Source: Caldilineaceae bacterium (lineage in GTDB: Bacteria > Chloroflexota > Anaerolineae > Caldilineales > Caldilineaceae). Taken from it: a stretch of 49,518 nucleotides of DNA. The stretch spans positions 1 to 49,518 of the forward strand of contig JAJEDI010000008.1 in the NCBI GenBank assembly GCA_022821585.1, given 5' to 3'. Each line of letters starts with the position of its first letter. Within the stretch, counting starts at the first letter, position 1. The notes beneath the pieces were generated by a model. That model did no database searches. It was not told where the DNA came from and was given only the letters and a program-made list of their open reading frames with translations. Positions 24,990-34,708 of the stretch are shown here, piece by piece. Position numbers and translations under genes: made by a program.

Positions 24990-27428
24990 ATGCGAATACG
25001 AACCAATCTCACGATCGTCACTATAGTAGGGCTGGGCGCACTGTTGATCGCTGCCTTGGCCGGTACCATCGCGCCCCGGTCGCAGATCGCCTACGCCCAG
25101 AATCCTCAACCGTCAGTGCACATTGATCTGAATAACATTTTTGGGAATGCTACACATGGTCAGGCCTTGGCCTTTTACACCTTCAAGAATTTCCAAAGTA
25201 TTACGTGCGACAAAAGTGTCGGGGGCCCGCACCATACAACGTACGATGACGTCTGTTACTACGAGACCGAGATATATGATCGCGCCACCAATATTCGCCA
25301 TGCGGGGTGTGGAGAGAGGTTGGGCGGGCCTCGCAGCTTTCCGAAAGGCGACGGAATTGAGGTAAGAAAAGATTCCGGTGCGCTTCCCTCTAGTTGTCCG
25401 ACAGGGGGACAATATATATTGAAGGTCATTCTGATGGGTTCCGACAAGGTGGAAGTGGCCTCCGCGGTCGAATACTTTGGAGTCAATGTGACGCCAGAAC
25501 CGACACCTATCGTTACAAATACACCGACCCGGACTCCGACGTCCACGCCGCGGCCGCAAACACAACAACAGCCACAACAACAACAGCCACCACAACAACA
25601 TTCGACCGCAACACCAACGGCCACGCCGACCGTCGATACGCAAGGGCCACTACACCCACCACGGGACGACCCCAACCAGCCGACCGCGACCCCGACGGCC
25701 ACGCCGACCGTCGATACGCAAGGGCCATTACACCCGCCACAGGACGACCCTGACCAGCCGACCGCGACTCCAACGGCTACGCCTACAGAAGAGGGCAACG
25801 GCGGCAACCAAGGCAATGGCGGCAATCAGAACAACGGTGGCAACCAGGGCAACCAGCAGAACAACCAACCGGGCAACAGCGGGGGCGGCAATCAAGGCAA
25901 CAACAACCAGGGCCGCAGCAACAACCAAGGTGGCGGCGTCACCGTCAAGTCCTTCATCAGCTACCCGACGCCCCTGCCGCAAACGTGGCAGCCGCAAACG
26001 CAGTCGCCCATCGCCATCACCGTCCCCGAAGTAATGAACGTCCGCAGCGGCCCCGGCCTCACCTACGACATCGTCACCACCGTCCCCGCCGGCACGCAAG
26101 GCACCATCGTCGGCATCGACCCCGACAACGACTGGTATCAGGTCGAAATAGTCGGTATCGCCGGCCAGGTCTGGATCTACCAGGGCCTGACAACGCTCGT
26201 CGGTTCGCTGGGGGGCGTCAAACAGTACACCGCCCTGGAGATCGCGCAACTGACGACCGGCTCTCCGGGCGCGGACGGCTCAGTTCCGCTCGCCATCACC
26301 ATACCCGAGCTGATGAACGTGCGCACCGGCCCGGGCCTGACCTACAACATCGTCACCACCGTCCCCGCCGGCACGCAGGGCTACATCTACGGCATCGACC
26401 CCGACAACGACTGGTTCCATATCGAACTGGAAGAGTTCGAAAATCGTGTCTGGGTCTACCAGGACCTGACCACCGTGATCGGCTCGCTGGTCGCCGTCAA
26501 GATCTACACCGCCCAAGAGATAGCGCAGCTGTTGGGCGCGCCCGGAGCGGACGGTTCCGTGCCGCTCGCCATCACCGTGCCCATCACCATGAACGTGCGC
26601 ACCGGCCCCGGCCTGCTCTATGACATCGTCGGGGTAGTGCCCCAGGGCACACAGGGCCGCATCTTCGGCATCGACCCCGACAACGACTGGTTCCAGATCG
26701 AGCTCGAAGGGCTGGACACGCTCGTCTGGGTCTACCAGGATTTGACGACCGTGGTCGGCTCTCTCGCCGGCGTCAAATGGGTAACCGAAGCCGAGTTGGC
26801 CCTGCTCCCCGCCGCCATCACGCAACCCCTGCTCCTGAACGCCCGCGCCGGACCGGGCCTGACCTTCGACATACTCACGACCATACCCCAGGGCACCTGG
26901 GCCAGGATCACCGGCATCGACACGCTGGGAGAATGGTACCGCGTCGAGCTTGCCGACCTCGACCAGCCGGCCTGGATCTTCCGCGACTACACCAAGGTCG
27001 CCGGCGGCACCCTTTCGGGGCTGATCCAGCTTGCGCTGGGAGGATCGCCCCCAGCGGCAAGACAACTGACCAACTCGATCTCGGTCGACCTGTCGCTGCC
27101 GCCGGCCGGCGGTGTCGATCTGGAGGTAAGTTGGATCGATGTCAGCGGCTGTGCCCAGTTCTACAACCTCTACCACCGTTCCAGCCCCGACACGACCGTC
27201 TACATATCGCTCGACCAGGCCGCCACGGCCTCGACGGTCAACTCCAAGAGCTTGAGTTTCAGCTCATTGAGCGGCGCCAGTCTCATTTCGGCCTGGTGCG
27301 GGTCGATGGCAGACGGCCGCGAAGTCGCCGAGGTCGAGATCGATCCCGGCGTGGCCGGCACCTACAGCTCAACCACGGTGAGCGGCGGCCTCGCCGCGGT
27401 GCCCGACACAGACGCTGGCACGCGCTGA
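24990..27428 (+). CDS. secreted protein with four SH3b domains and low-complexity linker
   Basis: An 812-residue exported protein. Residues 1-37 form a signal peptide ending near AYAQN. A Cys-containing N-terminal domain (about 40-165: ITCDK, DDVCYY) is shared with the next gene. A linker rich in Thr/Pro and Gln (170-270) contains two 26-residue repeats, followed by an Asn/Gly-rich stretch to about 318. Four SH3b domains begin near 338, 432, 524 and 607; the first three have the NVR-GPG-YDIV pattern and the fourth is a divergent NARAGPGLTFDIL form. The C-terminal 110 residues form an extra beta-rich domain with a Cys pair, unique to this paralogue. SH3b domains bind cell-wall or surface ligands; no enzyme domain is seen. 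ATG 24990 has GAGAGG about eight bases upstream and directly precedes a good signal peptide. Confidence 0.85.
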   Translation: MRIRTNLTIVTIVGLGALLIAALAGTIAPRSQIAYAQNPQPSVHIDLNNIFGNATHGQALAFYTFKNFQSITCDKSVGGPHHTTYDDVCYYETEIYDRATNIRHAGCGERLGGPRSFPKGDGIEVRKDSGALPSSCPTGGQYILKVILMGSDKVEVASAVEYFGVNVTPEPTPIVTNTPTRTPTSTPRPQTQQQPQQQQPPQQHSTATPTATPTVDTQGPLHPPRDDPNQPTATPTATPTVDTQGPLHPPQDDPDQPTATPTATPTEEGNGGNQGNGGNQNNGGNQGNQQNNQPGNSGGGNQGNNNQGRSNNQGGGVTVKSFISYPTPLPQTWQPQTQSPIAITVPEVMNVRSGPGLTYDIVTTVPAGTQGTIVGIDPDNDWYQVEIVGIAGQVWIYQGLTTLVGSLGGVKQYTALEIAQLTTGSPGADGSVPLAITIPELMNVRTGPGLTYNIVTTVPAGTQGYIYGIDPDNDWFHIELEEFENRVWVYQDLTTVIGSLVAVKIYTAQEIAQLLGAPGADGSVPLAITVPITMNVRTGPGLLYDIVGVVPQGTQGRIFGIDPDNDWFQIELEGLDTLVWVYQDLTTVVGSLAGVKWVTEAELALLPAAITQPLLLNARAGPGLTFDILTTIPQGTWARITGIDTLGEWYRVELADLDQPAWIFRDYTKVAGGTLSGLIQLALGGSPPAARQLTNSISVDLSLPPAGGVDLEVSWIDVSGCAQFYNLYHRSSPDTTVYISLDQAATASTVNSKSLSFSSLSGASLISAWCGSMADGREVAEVEIDPGVAGTYSSTTVSGGLAAVPDTDAGTR
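25605..25785 (+). repeat. 78-bp in-frame tandem repeat in an SH3b protein linker
   Basis: Two full 78-base copies (25605-25682, 25683-25760) and a 25-base start of a third, coding a 26-residue Thr/Pro/Asp unit with the motif QGPLHPP. The copies differ by few bases. Confidence 0.85.
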
Positions 27429-27487
27429 GCGCACATTCCCAGCACAACAGCCATTTGTGCCCGCAAAGCTGCGAGCGCATCCCAGAA

Positions 27488-27519
27488 GGTCCCCGTTGCC
27501 AATGGCGGCTGCGGGGGCC
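27488..27519 (+). terminator. intrinsic terminator of the first SH3b gene
   Basis: GGTCCCCG and CGGGGGCC pair around an inner TTGCC/GGCGG, followed by TCTTTC. The end sequence GGGGCCTCT is shared with the terminators after the other two SH3b genes. Confidence 0.75.
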
Positions 27520-27649
27520 TCTTTCATTGGCTGTATGCGGCTCTGAAGCCGCGTCCGCTTCCCCTCAAGTCAAGCAGGTCAAATCGTCGTTGAAAACGCA
27601 CGCAGATCTGATCTACGATCCCTCTACGAAAGTGACCGACCGCCGCTGC

Positions 27650-27909
27650 GTCGCGGACGCCAACGCTGCTGGCCCGGCGAGGCCTACCCCGCGGTCGCCA
27701 GACTGCCAAAAGGTTCGTGGATCAGAACTGTCGGCATCGGCCCCAACGCTGAATGGTTCCTGATCGAAGTCGAGGTTCCCGGCATCGACCCGCTGGTCTG
27801 GATTGCCCGCCGCCACCCTAAGATCGCAGCCGGCTCGCCGGCCGATATCCCCAAAATAGTGCCGCAAGACAGCTCGCCCTCGTCATCAGCAGAGACTGAC
27901 CAGCAGTGA
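27650..27909 (+). pseudogene. decayed SH3b-domain fragment
   Basis: The frame ending at TGA 27907-27909 encodes an SH3b C-terminal half, with LPKGSWIRTVGIGPNAEWF followed by PGIDPLVWIAR and a short Ser-rich tail. It aligns with the last SH3b domain of the third gene ([21 protein letters not shown]). The expected upstream part (NAR.GPG.AY) is only seen with a frame change near 27670, and there is no start or signal peptide. It is a relic of a fourth paralogue or of a domain lost from the first gene. Confidence 0.65.
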
Positions 27910-28253
27910 GCGTGCCCCCTCGCATCTGAAACAGCCCGAGGTGCCTCCCTCGCCTTCTCAGGCAATCTCCGAATCTTCGTCAAACAGGTCTCCTCCCAAG
28001 AGCCCCGCCGGCTTCACCTGAAATAAGCACGCGGACAGGTGTGATAGTCCCTCCCAATTAGGCCCAGAAAGAGGGGAACATTCTGTGTTGAATTCACGTC
28101 CGATCAGTAGACACGGATCCGATCTCGGAAGGAGTTCAAGGACCGAGTACTTACTCTCAATTCAAGCGGTCGGGCACGTTGAAGCGGTCACGCGGGGTGA
28201 TTGAACAGAAAAGCCCGGACACGCTCTTGGAATAGAAGTAGAGACTGAAGAGA

Positions 28254-30275
28254 ATGATAACGAAACAATCGATGATTACCCTGGTCGGCGTGAGCACTCT
28301 GTTACTGTTTGCCCTGACGTTCGTCTCCTTCTTGCCTCCTACTTCAGCGATCGGGGCCCCGGCCCCGTCCCTTCAGAGGCAGAACGAGCCAGGTGTAACG
28401 ATCGAATTCAATACCCATAACTCAAAGGAAGAGTACGGCACCTCAATTTATGCGAAACTTACCTTCACGAATTTTCAAAACATTACCTGCGACAAGAATG
28501 ACGGGGGCACGCATAGAACAACGTTCGATGACCCATGTTATTACCAGACCGAAGTACACCGGCGCCCCCCTGAAAGCGGACGCGTGAGTCAGTGTGAAGG
28601 AATAGGGATTAGTGGGCCCCGTTCATTCTCAAAAGGTACAGGAGTCGGCAAAGTAATCCGATTCAGTCGGAACTATACCACCACCAATTGCCCTGTAGGA
28701 CTCTACGTGCTGAAGGCGAAATTGAAGGAATCCGATAAGACTGTAGTCGCCTCCGCATCCGCAAACTTCGAAATTATCCCGGGTCAGCACACAATCACAC
28801 CAGCGCCGACGGCCGCGCCAATGCCCCCGCCCTCCGCGCGGATTGACAACCTTCCCTCCGCCTTTGACCAGGGCCGGCAAACTCCCTTCAATATGATCTT
28901 CGAAGGTATTGACGACTCGGACCAATATAGCTACCGCGCCGATGTAACCAAGTCAGTCAACGGTGCCGCCGACAAGTGCGAGGGAGCGGGCCTCGGTGGC
29001 ACCAGCCAGTTCACAGCCCAACTCAGTGAGGCCGTCGACGGTAAACTTACGCTTCCCGGCGCGATCGACGCCCGCTGCCCGTCCGGCACATACATATTGA
29101 CCGTCAATATTATCGCTGAGGGTGGGTTTACCTACACCACTACCCAGGTGTTCCAGGTAAACGGCGCGTCACCTGCCCCCATCACAACCGACACGCCCAC
29201 GCCGACCGCCACGGCCACCCCGCGCCCGACCCTGACGCCCACGCCCACAGCTACGCCCACAGATGAACTGAGCGGCGAATTCTCCGACAGAATCCTTCCT
29301 GTTGTCGATGATGCGGACGCCGATTCGGACGTCGACTTGGGCGCGGACACCGCCAAAGCAACCACGGCGCCGCTAACCACAAGCGCCGCGGACGGCTCCG
29401 GCGACGCCTGGCCCGGCCACTACGCCGCCGGTCGTTCCGTCTGGGACTGCCAGGACCTCAGCGCCCTGGTCGACTCACTCGCCGCCCTCCGCCGAACTAT
29501 GAACGCCGGCGCCTGGCCACAGGCCGCGACCCAGCCGCAGTTCATGAACGCCCGCCTCGGCCCCGGACTGGCCTACGACGTCATCACCACCCTGCCGCAG
29601 GGCACGCGCGCCAACATCATCGGCGTCGACCCCCGCAACGAGTGGTACCAGCTCGGGCTCAGCCATCTCGACGTCCCCGTCTGGATCTACCAGGGCCTGG
29701 CCAGCGTCGAAGGTTCGCTCGCCAACGTCCGCTCGGTCCCCGCCGCGGAACTCGCCCAGCTCCCGGTTTCCGGCGCCCCAGGTAGCAGTCCGATAGGGAT
29801 CACCCGGTCGGAAGTCATTAACGTGCGCCTCGGCCCCGGATTCGACTACGAAGTTCTCACCACCCTGCCGCAAGGGATGCAGGTCGAAGTCATCGGTATC
29901 GATCCCAGCGGCGCGTGGCTGCAGGTGGAACTGGAGGGGACGAGGTCTCTCGGCTGGCTCTACCGCGACCTGGTCCAGGTCGACTGTCCGCTGGTCAACG
30001 TGCGACGCATCACCGATCGTGAAATCGGACTGGTGCCTGCTGCAATAACCCAGCCCTACGCCCTCCACGCCTACTCCGGGCCGGGCCTCGCCTACGACAG
30101 AATCGCAGTTCTCCCTAGAGGGACCTGGGTGCAAATCATCGCCATCGGCGACTGCCCTCCCAATGTCTGGTACCAGATCATTGTGCCAGGGCTGGATGAA
30201 CCGGTCTGGGTGGTCCGCGACTTCGTCAAGGTGGCAATCGGCTCGCTCGCAGGGATTCCCCAGCTCACGCCATAG
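28254..30275 (+). CDS. secreted protein with three SH3b domains
   Basis: A 673-residue exported protein. Signal peptide residues 1-35 (LVGVSTLLLFALTFVSFLPP). An N-terminal Cys-containing domain (about 45-180) matches that of the preceding paralogue (ITCDK, DDPCYYQTEV). A second beta-sandwich-like domain (195-305, [20 protein letters not shown]) is shared with the third paralogue. A short Thr/Pro linker and an acidic stretch follow. Three SH3b domains start near 421, 514 and 596 with [27 protein letters not shown] and the variant [13 protein letters not shown]. No catalytic domain. An in-frame ATG six codons later is an alternative start. A surface or wall-binding role is likely. Confidence 0.87.
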   Translation: MITKQSMITLVGVSTLLLFALTFVSFLPPTSAIGAPAPSLQRQNEPGVTIEFNTHNSKEEYGTSIYAKLTFTNFQNITCDKNDGGTHRTTFDDPCYYQTEVHRRPPESGRVSQCEGIGISGPRSFSKGTGVGKVIRFSRNYTTTNCPVGLYVLKAKLKESDKTVVASASANFEIIPGQHTITPAPTAAPMPPPSARIDNLPSAFDQGRQTPFNMIFEGIDDSDQYSYRADVTKSVNGAADKCEGAGLGGTSQFTAQLSEAVDGKLTLPGAIDARCPSGTYILTVNIIAEGGFTYTTTQVFQVNGASPAPITTDTPTPTATATPRPTLTPTPTATPTDELSGEFSDRILPVVDDADADSDVDLGADTAKATTAPLTTSAADGSGDAWPGHYAAGRSVWDCQDLSALVDSLAALRRTMNAGAWPQAATQPQFMNARLGPGLAYDVITTLPQGTRANIIGVDPRNEWYQLGLSHLDVPVWIYQGLASVEGSLANVRSVPAAELAQLPVSGAPGSSPIGITRSEVINVRLGPGFDYEVLTTLPQGMQVEVIGIDPSGAWLQVELEGTRSLGWLYRDLVQVDCPLVNVRRITDREIGLVPAAITQPYALHAYSGPGLAYDRIAVLPRGTWVQIIAIGDCPPNVWYQIIVPGLDEPVWVVRDFVKVAIGSLAGIPQLTP

Positions 30276-30328
30276 CTGTGCCGGTCCGGTTGCTCCACCC
30301 TCTTGGGCCGCCTTCACAATAACGCATA

Positions 30329-30362
30329 GCAGAGGCGTCGCATTCAACTGCGGGGCCTCTGC
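30329..30362 (+). terminator. intrinsic terminator of the second SH3b gene
   Basis: GCAGAGGC (30329-30336) pairs with GCCTCTGC (30355-30362), with inner CGCA/TGCG, followed by TTTCTCT. It resembles the terminators of the other two SH3b genes. Confidence 0.8.
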
Positions 30363-30539
30363 TTTCTCTGTATCCAATCCCGCATCCCTCCCGCCGGGTG
30401 ACCATAGTCGGCATCAATAACGCCACTTCCAAAAGGATGCCTGAGAACGGAACAATCCAAGGCAACCGTACGTCCCAACGGCAGGAGCCGTTCCATTTTT
30501 GGAGTGCGACTTAGCTCGAAACCGGAATGCTGAACCGAC

Positions 30540-33500
30540 ATGGACATGCACTCTCGCAGAACTGCAGTAGGGACAAAGAATCCGCAATCAAATCAGTCGG
30601 TTACAACGTTGATCGGGGCGATCATCCTGCTACTTTTCGCCCTGACCGTCATCTCCTTCGTGCCCAATCCTCCGGAGGTCCAGACCTTTGCCCCTGCGCT
30701 GCAGGAAGATCTCCAACCAGAGCAGGAGAACCTCAAACCGCACGCCGGATTCGAATCGCTGGACGGCTCCGTGGCCGCCGGGGAAAGTCTGAACATCAGC
30801 ATCTTTTTCGCAAACTTCCCCTGCAACGATCAGAACGACGACGGCGTATGTGACGCCAACGACACCTTCACGACCGTCACCTACCGCTTCGACCTGGTGC
30901 AAGGCAGCACCGACGGTCCCGACGCCGACAGCTGTGAAGGATCAGGGTTTGGCGTCGTCCGCACTTTCAGTCCGTCGGAGTACAGTCACTGGAGCACGAC
31001 AGGGTCGATATCTCTGGGCGTCAACAGTAACTGTACGCCCGGGTCCTATGTGGTGAAGTGCACCATCACCTACACCGAAGACGGCTCAACCGAAGAGATT
31101 CCGCTTGCCTGTAACTGTGGCATTACCATCGATCCCCCAGCGCCGCCAACGGCCACGCCCACGCCTACCGAAACACCCACCGAAACCTCTACACCGACGG
31201 TCACACCGACGCACACCGAAACGCCGACTGTGACGCCCACGCCGATGCCACCGCCTTCCGTTAGGATCGAGGGGTTGGCCCCTGTCATTGATGAGGGCCG
31301 GGAGGAACCCTTCAGCATGATCTTCGAAGGCATAGACGACTCGGACACCTATCACTACCGGGCCGACGTCACCAATACTGACGGCGAAGACGTCGATGTC
31401 GCTGAAGGGACGGGACTTGGTGGGAGCGGCCAGTACACCGGCGATCTCGATGGCGTGGGCCAGATTATTGTCCCCGGCGAGATCACCGCCTCCACACCGG
31501 TCGGCTCATATACAGTGACCGTCACCCTTATCGGCGAGGGCGGCTTCACCTACACCGCAACCAAGGACTTCCAGGTCGTCGGCTCTTCACCCTCTCCCAT
31601 CTTGACAAGCACGCCCACCGCGACCGCCGTTAAACCGACGAAAAATAATCCGCCGCAGAACCAGCCGCCGACGAAAAATAACCCACCGCAGAATCAGCCG
31701 CCGACGAAGAATAATCCACCGCTAAATCAGCCCACGGCCACGCCTACCAACACGCCCGAGCCGACCGCAACGGCCACGCCTACCAACACGCCCGAACCGA
31801 CTGCAACCCCCACCAGTCCGCCGCATCAGAACCAGCCGCCGCCGCAGCCAACCGCAACGGCCACCAATACTAACGCCCCCAAACCGACCGCGACTGCCAC
31901 CAGTCCGCCGCAGCAAAACCAGCCGCCGCCGCAGCCAACCGCAACGGCCACCAATACGAACACACCCGAACCGACCGCGACCGCCACAAATCCGCCGCAA
32001 CGAAGACAGCCGCCGCAAAATCAGCCGCCAGTGCAAAAGCAGTCGACATCCACGCCTACCGCCACGGCAATCTCAGTGCCGACTCCTACGCCCACGCCCA
32101 CGGCCGATATCTCCTTTGCGCCGCCTCCGACGCAGGATGACCCGATACAGGATGACCCGACTCCGACCGCAACGTATACGCCGACCGCTTCCGGCCTGCC
32201 AACGCCGACACCCACAGCTACGCCATCAGGTAACTTTGTACTAACCGTTACGCCGACTGCCACGCCGTCAGGTAGCCTGATCCCTACCCTTACACCGACG
32301 GCCACGCCGCCCGGAGGGTCCACAGGCCCGCCTCTTGGTCCTCCCACTAGTGATTTGCCGGACGATCTCTGGGAGATCATCGTTGTTATCAATATAGGTA
32401 ATCCGACCAATCCGGACACGACTCCCGACGTGGCGACGACACCGACACCCACAAGCGATGGCGACGACACCGACGGCGACGACACCGATGGCGACGACAC
32501 CGATGGCGATGACACCGATGGCGACGGCACTGACGGCGACGGCACTGACGGCGACACGCCCCACCACTACGCCGGCGACCGCACCGTCTGGAGCTGTCAG
32601 GAACTCAGCGAACTGATCACCTGGTTCGCCGCCCTCCGCCAGACCATGACCCCCGGCGACTACCCCCGGGCCGTTACCCAGCCGCAAAGCATGAACGCCC
32701 GCCTCGGCCCCGGACTGGCCTACGACGTCATCACCACCCTGCCGCAGGGCACGCGCGCCACCATCATCGGCGTTGACCCCCGCAACCAATGGTATCAGGT
32801 CGAAATAACCGGCCTCGACGTCCCCATCTGGATCTACCAGAGCCTGGTCACCGTCCAAGGGTCGCTCGCCAACGTTCCCACCGTCTCCGCCGAAGAGCTC
32901 GCCAAGCTCCCCATCTCCGGCGCAACCGGTAGCAGACCTGTAGCAACCATCCAGCCCGAGATCATGAACGTGCGCATCGGCCCCGGCATCGATTACGACG
33001 TCCTCACAACCCTGCCCCAGGGCATACAGGTCGACGTCGTCGGCGTCGACCCCAGCGGCGAATGGCTCCAGGTCCAACTCGATGGCTTCAGTTCCCTCGG
33101 TTGGGTCTATCGCGACCTTGTCGTGGTAGACTGCCCGCTGGTCAACGTCCGCCGCATCACCGACAGTGAGATCTCCCAGCAGCCCGCCGCCCTGACCCAG
33201 CCCTACGCGCTCTACGCCTATTCCGGCCCCGGCCTCGCCTACGATATCGTAGCCACGATCCCTCGAGGGACTTGGGCCGAAATCATCGCCGTCGGCGACT
33301 GCCCGCCCAATATCTGGTACCAGATCATCGTCCCCGGCCTTGACGAACCCGTCTGGGTAATCCGCGACTTCGTCAAGGTCGCCGTAGGTTCGCTCGCCGG
33401 CATCCCCCGCTACGGCGTCACCGACTTCTTCCCGCCCGCCCCGGATGACCGGCCCATAGCCGTTACCCAGCCCATCACCATGAACGTGCGCTCGGGTCCG

Positions 33501-33929
33501 GGCCTGGAGTACGAAGTGGTCGCCGCCGTGCCGCAGGGCACGCAGGCACGCATCTTCGGCATCGACTCGACCGGCGACTGGATACTGGTCGAGCTGCCAG
33601 GGCACAGCGCACTGGTCTGGATCTACTGCCACATGACCGAGGTGAGAGGTTCCGTGGAGGGCGTCAGACGCGTGACCGCGGCCGAAGTTGCAGCGCAGCC
33701 GGCCGTTCTCGTCCAGCCGGGCGCCGTCTTCGCCCGGTCCGGTCCGGGCACCGAGCACAGCGCGGCCGCTATCCTGCCTAGGGGCACATGGGCCCTCATC
33801 ACCGGCATCGGCCCCGATCCCCAATGGCTCCGCATCGAAGTCCCCGGCCTCGACGCACCGGTCTGGGTCCACCGCGGCTCTGTGAAGCTGGTCGGCTCGC
33901 TAACAGGGATCCCCCACGTCACCCAGTAG
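30540..33929 (+). CDS. secreted protein with five SH3b domains and long repetitive linker
   Basis: An 1129-residue exported protein, the largest of the three tandem paralogues. A hydrophobic segment (about 22-41, [19 protein letters not shown]) acts as signal or anchor. A first beta domain (60-195) has an EF-hand-like acidic stretch [12 protein letters not shown]; a second (240-355) matches the second paralogue. A linker of about 320 residues (355-675) is Pro/Thr/Gln/Asn-rich, with [11 protein letters not shown] units and a GDDTD run. Five SH3b domains begin near 709, 799, 883, 970 and 1054. The first three align in order with those of the second paralogue, so the last two are additions. No enzyme domain. 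The ribosome-binding site is weak; ATG 30546 is an alternative start. Confidence 0.86.
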   Translation: MDMHSRRTAVGTKNPQSNQSVTTLIGAIILLLFALTVISFVPNPPEVQTFAPALQEDLQPEQENLKPHAGFESLDGSVAAGESLNISIFFANFPCNDQNDDGVCDANDTFTTVTYRFDLVQGSTDGPDADSCEGSGFGVVRTFSPSEYSHWSTTGSISLGVNSNCTPGSYVVKCTITYTEDGSTEEIPLACNCGITIDPPAPPTATPTPTETPTETSTPTVTPTHTETPTVTPTPMPPPSVRIEGLAPVIDEGREEPFSMIFEGIDDSDTYHYRADVTNTDGEDVDVAEGTGLGGSGQYTGDLDGVGQIIVPGEITASTPVGSYTVTVTLIGEGGFTYTATKDFQVVGSSPSPILTSTPTATAVKPTKNNPPQNQPPTKNNPPQNQPPTKNNPPLNQPTATPTNTPEPTATATPTNTPEPTATPTSPPHQNQPPPQPTATATNTNAPKPTATATSPPQQNQPPPQPTATATNTNTPEPTATATNPPQRRQPPQNQPPVQKQSTSTPTATAISVPTPTPTPTADISFAPPPTQDDPIQDDPTPTATYTPTASGLPTPTPTATPSGNFVLTVTPTATPSGSLIPTLTPTATPPGGSTGPPLGPPTSDLPDDLWEIIVVINIGNPTNPDTTPDVATTPTPTSDGDDTDGDDTDGDDTDGDDTDGDGTDGDGTDGDTPHHYAGDRTVWSCQELSELITWFAALRQTMTPGDYPRAVTQPQSMNARLGPGLAYDVITTLPQGTRATIIGVDPRNQWYQVEITGLDVPIWIYQSLVTVQGSLANVPTVSAEELAKLPISGATGSRPVATIQPEIMNVRIGPGIDYDVLTTLPQGIQVDVVGVDPSGEWLQVQLDGFSSLGWVYRDLVVVDCPLVNVRRITDSEISQQPAALTQPYALYAYSGPGLAYDIVATIPRGTWAEIIAVGDCPPNIWYQIIVPGLDEPVWVIRDFVKVAVGSLAGIPRYGVTDFFPPAPDDRPIAVTQPITMNVRSGPGLEYEVVAAVPQGTQARIFGIDSTGDWILVELPGHSALVWIYCHMTEVRGSVEGVRRVTAAEVAAQPAVLVQPGAVFARSGPGTEHSAAAILPRGTWALITGIGPDPQWLRIEVPGLDAPVWVHRGSVKLVGSLTGIPHVTQ
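31634..31732 (+). repeat. 33-bp in-frame repeat ([11 protein letters not shown] units)
   Basis: Three tandem 33-base copies in the linker of the largest SH3b protein, each coding an 11-residue Pro/Asn/Gln unit; the third is slightly diverged. Confidence 0.8.
32459..32553 (+). repeat. 15-bp in-frame repeat ([10 protein letters not shown] units)
   Basis: Six tandem 15-base copies, four coding GDDTD and two coding GDGTD. The acidic run directly precedes the SH3b region and could bind Ca2+; that is inference. Confidence 0.8.
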
Positions 33930-33970
33930 ACCGGCCCCTCCCATAGAAGAGCATGTCAGGAAATGCAAAA

Positions 33971-33994
33971 GGCCCCGCTGCTGACAGCGGGGCC
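33971..33994 (+). terminator. intrinsic terminator of the third SH3b gene
   Basis: GGCCCCGCTG (33971-33980) and CAGCGGGGCC (33985-33994) form a perfect ten-base stem with a CTGA loop, followed by TCTCTGT. AAAA upstream could serve the opposite strand weakly. Confidence 0.88.
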
Positions 33995-34050
33995 TCTCTG
34001 TATCACGGCCATCACATCGCATCGGGACATGCCCGCCCTTTGCTTACGTC

Positions 34051-34593
34051 TCAGAATATATCCTGCAATGCGATACTGAACTCTGCCAGCGTGGGTGAGT
34101 GCAAACTCTCCTCCGCCTCGTAGATGCCCACAACCTCAAAACGGCTTTCGCCTCTCACAAAAACCGTAATCTTCTTATCGTCAGGGTCCACAATCCAGTA
34201 TTCTCGCACCCCGTATCGAGCATAGAGGTCGAGCTTGATCGTCCTGTCTCTCTCGGCTGTGGCGGGGGACAGGATTTCCACCACCAGGTCCGGTGCGCCT
34301 TGAACGTTTTCCGCCGTAATAATGCTCTCTCGTCCACTGGAAACGAACAGCAGGTCCGGCTGCACCACGTCAGTATCCGAAAGTACGACATCGAATGGGG
34401 AACAATAGACTCTCCCCAGGTTGCGCCCATAAATGAACGTGCCCAACCGGAGGAACAGCCTCCCCAGGATGTATTGGTGTATCTCTCTGGGGGATGGAGA
34501 CATTACCAACTCTCCGCTGAGAAGCTCGTAGCGTTCGTCGTCCGCCGTCCTCAAATAGTCGGCGTATGTGAGTTTGGTCTGTACGTCTAGCAT
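34051..34593 (-). CDS. Uma2 family restriction endonuclease-like protein
   Basis: The 180-residue product has the PD-(D/E)XK-like Uma2 (DUF820) core: YELLSGELVMSPSP near the N-terminus, VVQPDLLFV, then APDLVVEILSPAT with the predicted acidic catalytic residues, and KLDLYARYGVREYWIVDP. Uma2 proteins are very numerous in Chloroflexota and Cyanobacteria; some are linked to mobile elements but their cellular role is unsettled. ATG 34593 has GGAGGGACC just upstream. The next upstream gene (DUF2442) is on the same strand, 115 bases away. Confidence 0.9.
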   Translation of the reverse strand: MLDVQTKLTYADYLRTADDERYELLSGELVMSPSPREIHQYILGRLFLRLGTFIYGRNLGRVYCSPFDVVLSDTDVVQPDLLFVSSGRESIITAENVQGAPDLVVEILSPATAERDRTIKLDLYARYGVREYWIVDPDDKKITVFVRGESRFEVVGIYEAEESLHSPTLAEFSIALQDIF

Positions 34594-34708
34594 GATGGTC
34601 CCTCCTATGCAGAAGCATGGGAAAGAACTTTATGCTTCTCCTCCATCTGTATGTCCACCATCATAGCCTGAAAAGCGTTTCAAAGGCAATAGGTTGGCGC
34701 ATGTTCCG

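Larger units (their letters stand above)
27429..28253. other. intergenic region with terminator and SH3b relic
   Basis: About 825 bases between the first and second SH3b genes. It contains the terminator at 27488-27519 and a decayed SH3b fragment (27650-27909). The rest (27910-28253) shows no gene. Confidence 0.6.

Noticed and set aside
25605..25785. Regular repeat considered as a CRISPR-like array
   Set aside because: The units are 78 bases, in frame, without unique spacers, and code for a protein linker.
32268..33872. 534-codon antisense frame across the third SH3b gene
   Set aside because: Its regular pattern mirrors the SH3b repeats on the other strand, so it is a shadow.
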